A DNA stretch of 8,960 bases from Filomicrobium sp. Lineage in GTDB: Bacteria; Pseudomonadota; Alphaproteobacteria; Rhizobiales; Hyphomicrobiaceae. The position numbers and the translations under genes are program-made. The notes beneath the pieces are model-generated. The model ran no database searches. It had not been told where the DNA came from and saw nothing but the letters and a program-made list of their open reading frames with translations. The first letter of the stretch is position 1. Every line of letters begins with the position of its first letter. Where the stretch lies: positions 1 through 8,960 of the forward strand of contig JAUWFF010000025.1 of NCBI GenBank assembly GCA_030607105.1, given 5' to 3'. Shown piece by piece: positions 6,620 through 8,960 of this stretch.

Positions 6620-7280
6620 AGCCCCGCAGAAGGCCTGTGCCAGCATCAAAGTAAGCGCCAGTGTCAAAAATGATACTGGTGTCTCAATTGTCGCGGTGCC
6701 AGCCATCGCGCGCGCTTCGCTGATCATTTCCCTTGCGAGCGAGAATGAGGCCTTAGCGGTGGGGACCGCGCCAAATATCATCGCCACAAGCGCTAGTGTC
6801 GGTACCATCCCGATGGCAAAGGCAGCTGCTCCAATCGCCAGGGGAAATACAATAATCGCGAGCCCGATTGGAAGCGCTGTTCATCCTAGGGTTCCTGCCA
6901 AGTCATTCACGACCAGGGCCGGACCAAAGCCCGCGAAGTTGCCGGAAAGCCCGGCCGCGATCGATAGCCTAGGATTTCGTGCGAGATCCTTGGCTATCGC
7001 AGCTTTCAGCCGGCCGTCCAACGATGAGCGAAAAAACGGAAGCCGCCGATAGCCCGGCGTAGATAACAATACCAAAGTCGCCGAGCAGTTCACTGGACAA
7101 GTGAGAGTAGAGACGCGACATCGAACAGCAAGGTCGGAAACAAGACCCAGTGGACCAATCCGTCGTTGAGGTTCGAGGACTTGAGACTTGGAATGCCGCC
7201 TCGCGGCAACCCATGTGCGCGGACGATCAAAAGGAAGATCGGAAGATCGGCGCGGCGATCAGCATAAGTTCAAAGTTCAT
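6620..7280 (-). pseudogene. Decayed AEC-family (auxin efflux carrier-like) permease
   Basis: Reverse-strand fragments in different frames line up in order with an AEC transporter, an integral inner-membrane carrier of roughly 310 residues. The N-terminus reads MNFELMLIAAPIF, then in another frame NDGLVHWVLFPTLLF, then SSELLGDFGIVIYAGLSAA, then KDLARNPRLSIAAGLSGNF. The C-terminal segment reads FGAVPTAKASFSLAREM and SFLTLALTLMLAQ, the family's characteristic last helices. Lesions are an 8-bp tandem duplication at 7233–7248, a second frame change near 7100–7118, an in-frame TGA at 6881–6883, and apparent internal deletions, since only about 660 of the expected 930 bp are left. ATG at 7280 is the ancestral start. 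The 3' limit is approximate. Substrate unknown. Confidence 0.75.
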
Positions 7281-7493
7281 TGGCCGCTTGTCGAAAGCCA
7301 CATCAATCTAAGCCAGAAAGTAATTGGCAGCACGTTGCCGCAGCGCTGCCGCTCCAAGGTGCGATACTCGGTCTATTGACGCTTCTGCCGGACACCTTTA
7401 ATCGGCCTTCGTATGAGCCGCGGCACATGTTGCGCGCGAAAATTTATTGCGACCGGAAAAGACCGGCGCTCGGATTAGCCGGAGACCTTTCCG
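7281..7493. other. Intergenic region between AEC pseudogene and glycosyltransferase gene
   Basis: I see no credible coding here on either strand. A possible plus-strand promoter is TTGACG (7376–7381) with TTTAAT (7397–7402), but the 15-nt spacer is short. A short direct repeat GACCGG-AAAA-GACCGG lies around 7451–7466. The region presumably holds the promoter of the downstream glycosyltransferase gene. Confidence 0.35.
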
Positions 7494-8645
7494 CTGCAGC
7501 AACGGCTCGAAAAAATCCTGCTTTTTATCACGGAGGACTGGTTCGCGCTATCGCACTTCCAGCCTCTGATCGCTACCTTGTCGGAGGTCGCCGATAAGGT
7601 CGTGGTGGCGACGCGCTCCTCCGGCCGGATCGATGAGATTGAAGCCCTCGGCGTGCGCGTGGAGGAATTCGATTTTCGCCGCTCATCTCTTAATCCCCTA
7701 CACCAGGTCGGCACTGTCCGGCGGATCGCCCAGCTCATCCGTAAGGAGGCGCCCGATGTGGTCCACGTCGTCGCCATGCAGCCGATGGTTCTCACCGCCA
7801 TGGCGGCGCGTTTTGCCCCGAGGACACGCTACGTCATGCATCTCACCGGGCTGGGATTCTTGGGTATCTCCCAGGTTCGGGCGATCCGCGCCATCCGGCC
7901 GGCCGCTATGGCCGCGCTAGGCGGTGTCTTGAAAAGGCCCGATGCCTGGCTTCTTGTGGAGAACCCTGAGGACCATGGTTTTCTTGTCGAGAACGGCGTC
8001 GAAACCGATTCGAGGGTGACGATCCTGCCCGGTGCTGGAATCGATGAAGCAAAGTTCCCAGCACTGCCGCCGCGCTCAACGACGACCGTAAAGGCGGCTT
8101 TTGTAGGTCGTATGATCCGCTCCAAAGGCGTTGAGGTGCTGGCGCAGGCAAGCCGCCTGCTGCGCGACCGAGGCGTTGTCGTCGACATCTCGCTATTCGG
8201 TGATGCCGATGCCGATAACCCCGAGGCAATCAGCGAAGCGCAACTGAAGGCCTGGCAGCAGGAAGGATTACTCACGTGGCACGGTCGCGTCGAGGACGTT
8301 GCCGGTATCTGGCGCGCATCGGATATCTGCGTTCTACCCTCAACGTCCCGGGAGGGCATGCCGCGGGCCGTCCTCGAAGCGGCTTCTTCCCGGCGTCCGC
8401 TGATTGTCACCGATGTGCCGGGCAGCCGCCACTTCGTGCGCGATGGTCTCGAAGGCCTGATTGTTCCACCCGCTAACGCCGAAGCTCTGGCCGAGGCGCT
8501 GGCCCGTCTGGCTGGCGATTCTGAGCTACGCGCCCGCATGGGACAAGCCGCCCGCACGCGGATCCTCGACGGCTTCACGATAGATCATGTAAAACGCGGC
8601 ATCCGCGACGCCTATATCGGGCTCGTGTGCCAGCGAGTGTTATAA
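7494..8645 (+). CDS. Glycosyltransferase family 4 (GT-B fold), start codon uncertain
   Basis: This is a GT-B enzyme that would move a sugar from a nucleotide-sugar donor to a cell-surface glycan or lipid; the substrate is unknown. The C-terminal domain has AAFVGRMIRSKGVEVLAQA, the donor-binding ICVLPSTSREGMPRAVLEAA with the EX7E pair, and VTDVPGSRHFVRDGLEGLIVPP. The N-terminal domain has VVVATRSSGRIDEIEALGV and DVVHVVAMQPM. Family-like sequence (KILLFITEDWFALSHFQPLIA) continues 28 codons upstream of the first TTG (7578), back to about 7509. An in-frame TAG lies at 7476–7478, and no ATG, GTG or TTG occurs between. CTG at 7494 follows GGAG by 9 nt and would give 383 residues, so it is used here as a provisional start; 7578 would give a 355-residue protein lacking the first strand. 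It overlaps the next gene (TAATG). Confidence 0.85.
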   Translation: MQQRLEKILLFITEDWFALSHFQPLIATLSEVADKVVVATRSSGRIDEIEALGVRVEEFDFRRSSLNPLHQVGTVRRIAQLIRKEAPDVVHVVAMQPMVLTAMAARFAPRTRYVMHLTGLGFLGISQVRAIRAIRPAAMAALGGVLKRPDAWLLVENPEDHGFLVENGVETDSRVTILPGAGIDEAKFPALPPRSTTTVKAAFVGRMIRSKGVEVLAQASRLLRDRGVVVDISLFGDADADNPEAISEAQLKAWQQEGLLTWHGRVEDVAGIWRASDICVLPSTSREGMPRAVLEAASSRRPLIVTDVPGSRHFVRDGLEGLIVPPANAEALAEALARLAGDSELRARMGQAARTRILDGFTIDHVKRGIRDAYIGLVCQRVL

Positions 8646-8960
8646 TGGCCGCCCCGCTTCTTACATTGAGAGACATCCGCCTGACCTTCGGCGGCACACC
8701 GCTCTTGACGGGGGCTGATCTCATTGTGACGCCGGGTGAGCGGTTGTGCCTCGTCGGTCGCCATGGTTCTGGCAAGTCAACTCTTCTCAAAATAGCGGCC
8801 GGTTTGGTCGAAGCCGACCACGGCGAGCGCTTCGTGCATCCCAACGCTGTGATCCGTTATCTTCCGCAGGAAGCCAACCTCGGCGGACACGCGACCACCC
8901 GCGCCTTCGTTGAGTCGGGGCTGAAGCCGACCGATGATCCCCACGACGCGCTGCTCGCGC
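8645..8960 (+). CDS. ABC-F family ATPase, Uup-like (3' end cut by window)
   Basis: The first 105 residues of a cytoplasmic ABC-F protein are present: two ATPase domains on one chain without membrane segments, usually about 600 residues, acting on ribosomes or, for Uup, in genome stability. It begins with LLTLRDIRLTFGGTPLLTGADL, then Walker A GRHGSGKST, then IRYLPQEANLGGHATTRAFVE with a Q-loop glutamine. The sequence pattern resembles Uup more than EttA, but the diagnostic C-terminal part is outside the window. The ATG overlaps the stop of the glycosyltransferase gene as TAATG, implying translational coupling. The Walker A has His where Asn is usual (GRNGSGKST). Confidence 0.9.
   Translation, partial: MAAPLLTLRDIRLTFGGTPLLTGADLIVTPGERLCLVGRHGSGKSTLLKIAAGLVEADHGERFVHPNAVIRYLPQEANLGGHATTRAFVESGLKPTDDPHDALLA

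Noticed and set aside
6350..6808. Reverse-strand frame read as an intact 152-residue membrane protein
   Set aside because: Only its N-terminal half resembles anything (the AEC C-terminus); the rest runs through the small Cys-rich gene in antisense. It is a pseudogene fragment.
6696..7052. Plus-strand frame of 118 codons
   Set aside because: Antisense of the AEC relic; its Ala/Ile-rich sequence is the complement of membrane helices.
7280..7597. Plus-strand frame of 105 codons before the glycosyltransferase
   Set aside because: No recognisable motif, and it overlaps the conserved GT4 N-terminus in a different frame.
7829..8578. Long reverse-strand open frame (249 codons) opposite the glycosyltransferase
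   Set aside because: It is antisense to a well-supported GT4 gene, rich in Arg/Ser/Pro with no recognisable motif; an artefact of GC-rich codon usage.

Overview
The window looks like chromosomal DNA from an alphaproteobacterium of the order Hyphomicrobiales (Rhizobiales). The reasons are the gene order rnd–lptC/lptA–lptB, a short HRDC-less RNase D, an Hsp20–DUF1150 gene pair, an NDUFA9-like reductase, high-GC codon use and rhizobial-style regulatory sites. The genus is not identifiable from sequence reading alone; a Hyphomicrobium-like lineage is a guess.

Layout. Positions 1–3945 form a minus-strand block, in transcription order: tRNA-Leu(CAG), rnd (RNase D), one long gene fusing LptC to two LptA/OstA modules, and lptB (cut by the window start). 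The Lpt genes together supply the cytoplasmic ATPase and the membrane-anchored periplasmic bridge for lipopolysaccharide export. Positions 4126–5091 (+) encode an NDUFA9-type NAD(P)-binding protein. It converges on a minus-strand heat-shock pair (Hsp20, then DUF1150) across a hairpin that reads as a bidirectional terminator. Upstream of hsp20 there is a good sigma-32 (RpoH) promoter match, then a leader of about 120 nt with several hairpins. The last of these buries the Shine-Dalgarno next to a UCGCU motif, as in ROSE RNA thermometers.

Positions 6300–7500 are a low-density region. It holds a 54-residue Cys2–Cys2 microprotein gene behind an extended -10 promoter, and on the minus strand a decayed AEC-family (auxin efflux carrier-like) permease whose first frameshift is traceable to an 8-bp tandem duplication. 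From 7494 to the end, a plus-strand family-4 glycosyltransferase gene overlaps the start of an ABC-F ATPase gene (cut by the window end). The glycosyltransferase homology extends upstream of every ATG/GTG/TTG in its frame, so its start codon is either non-standard or lost.

The most notable items are the LptC–LptA–LptA fusion, the RpoH promoter plus ROSE-like leader, and the glycosyltransferase with no ordinary start codon. I found no CRISPR array, integrase, transposase or obvious undescribed defence system.
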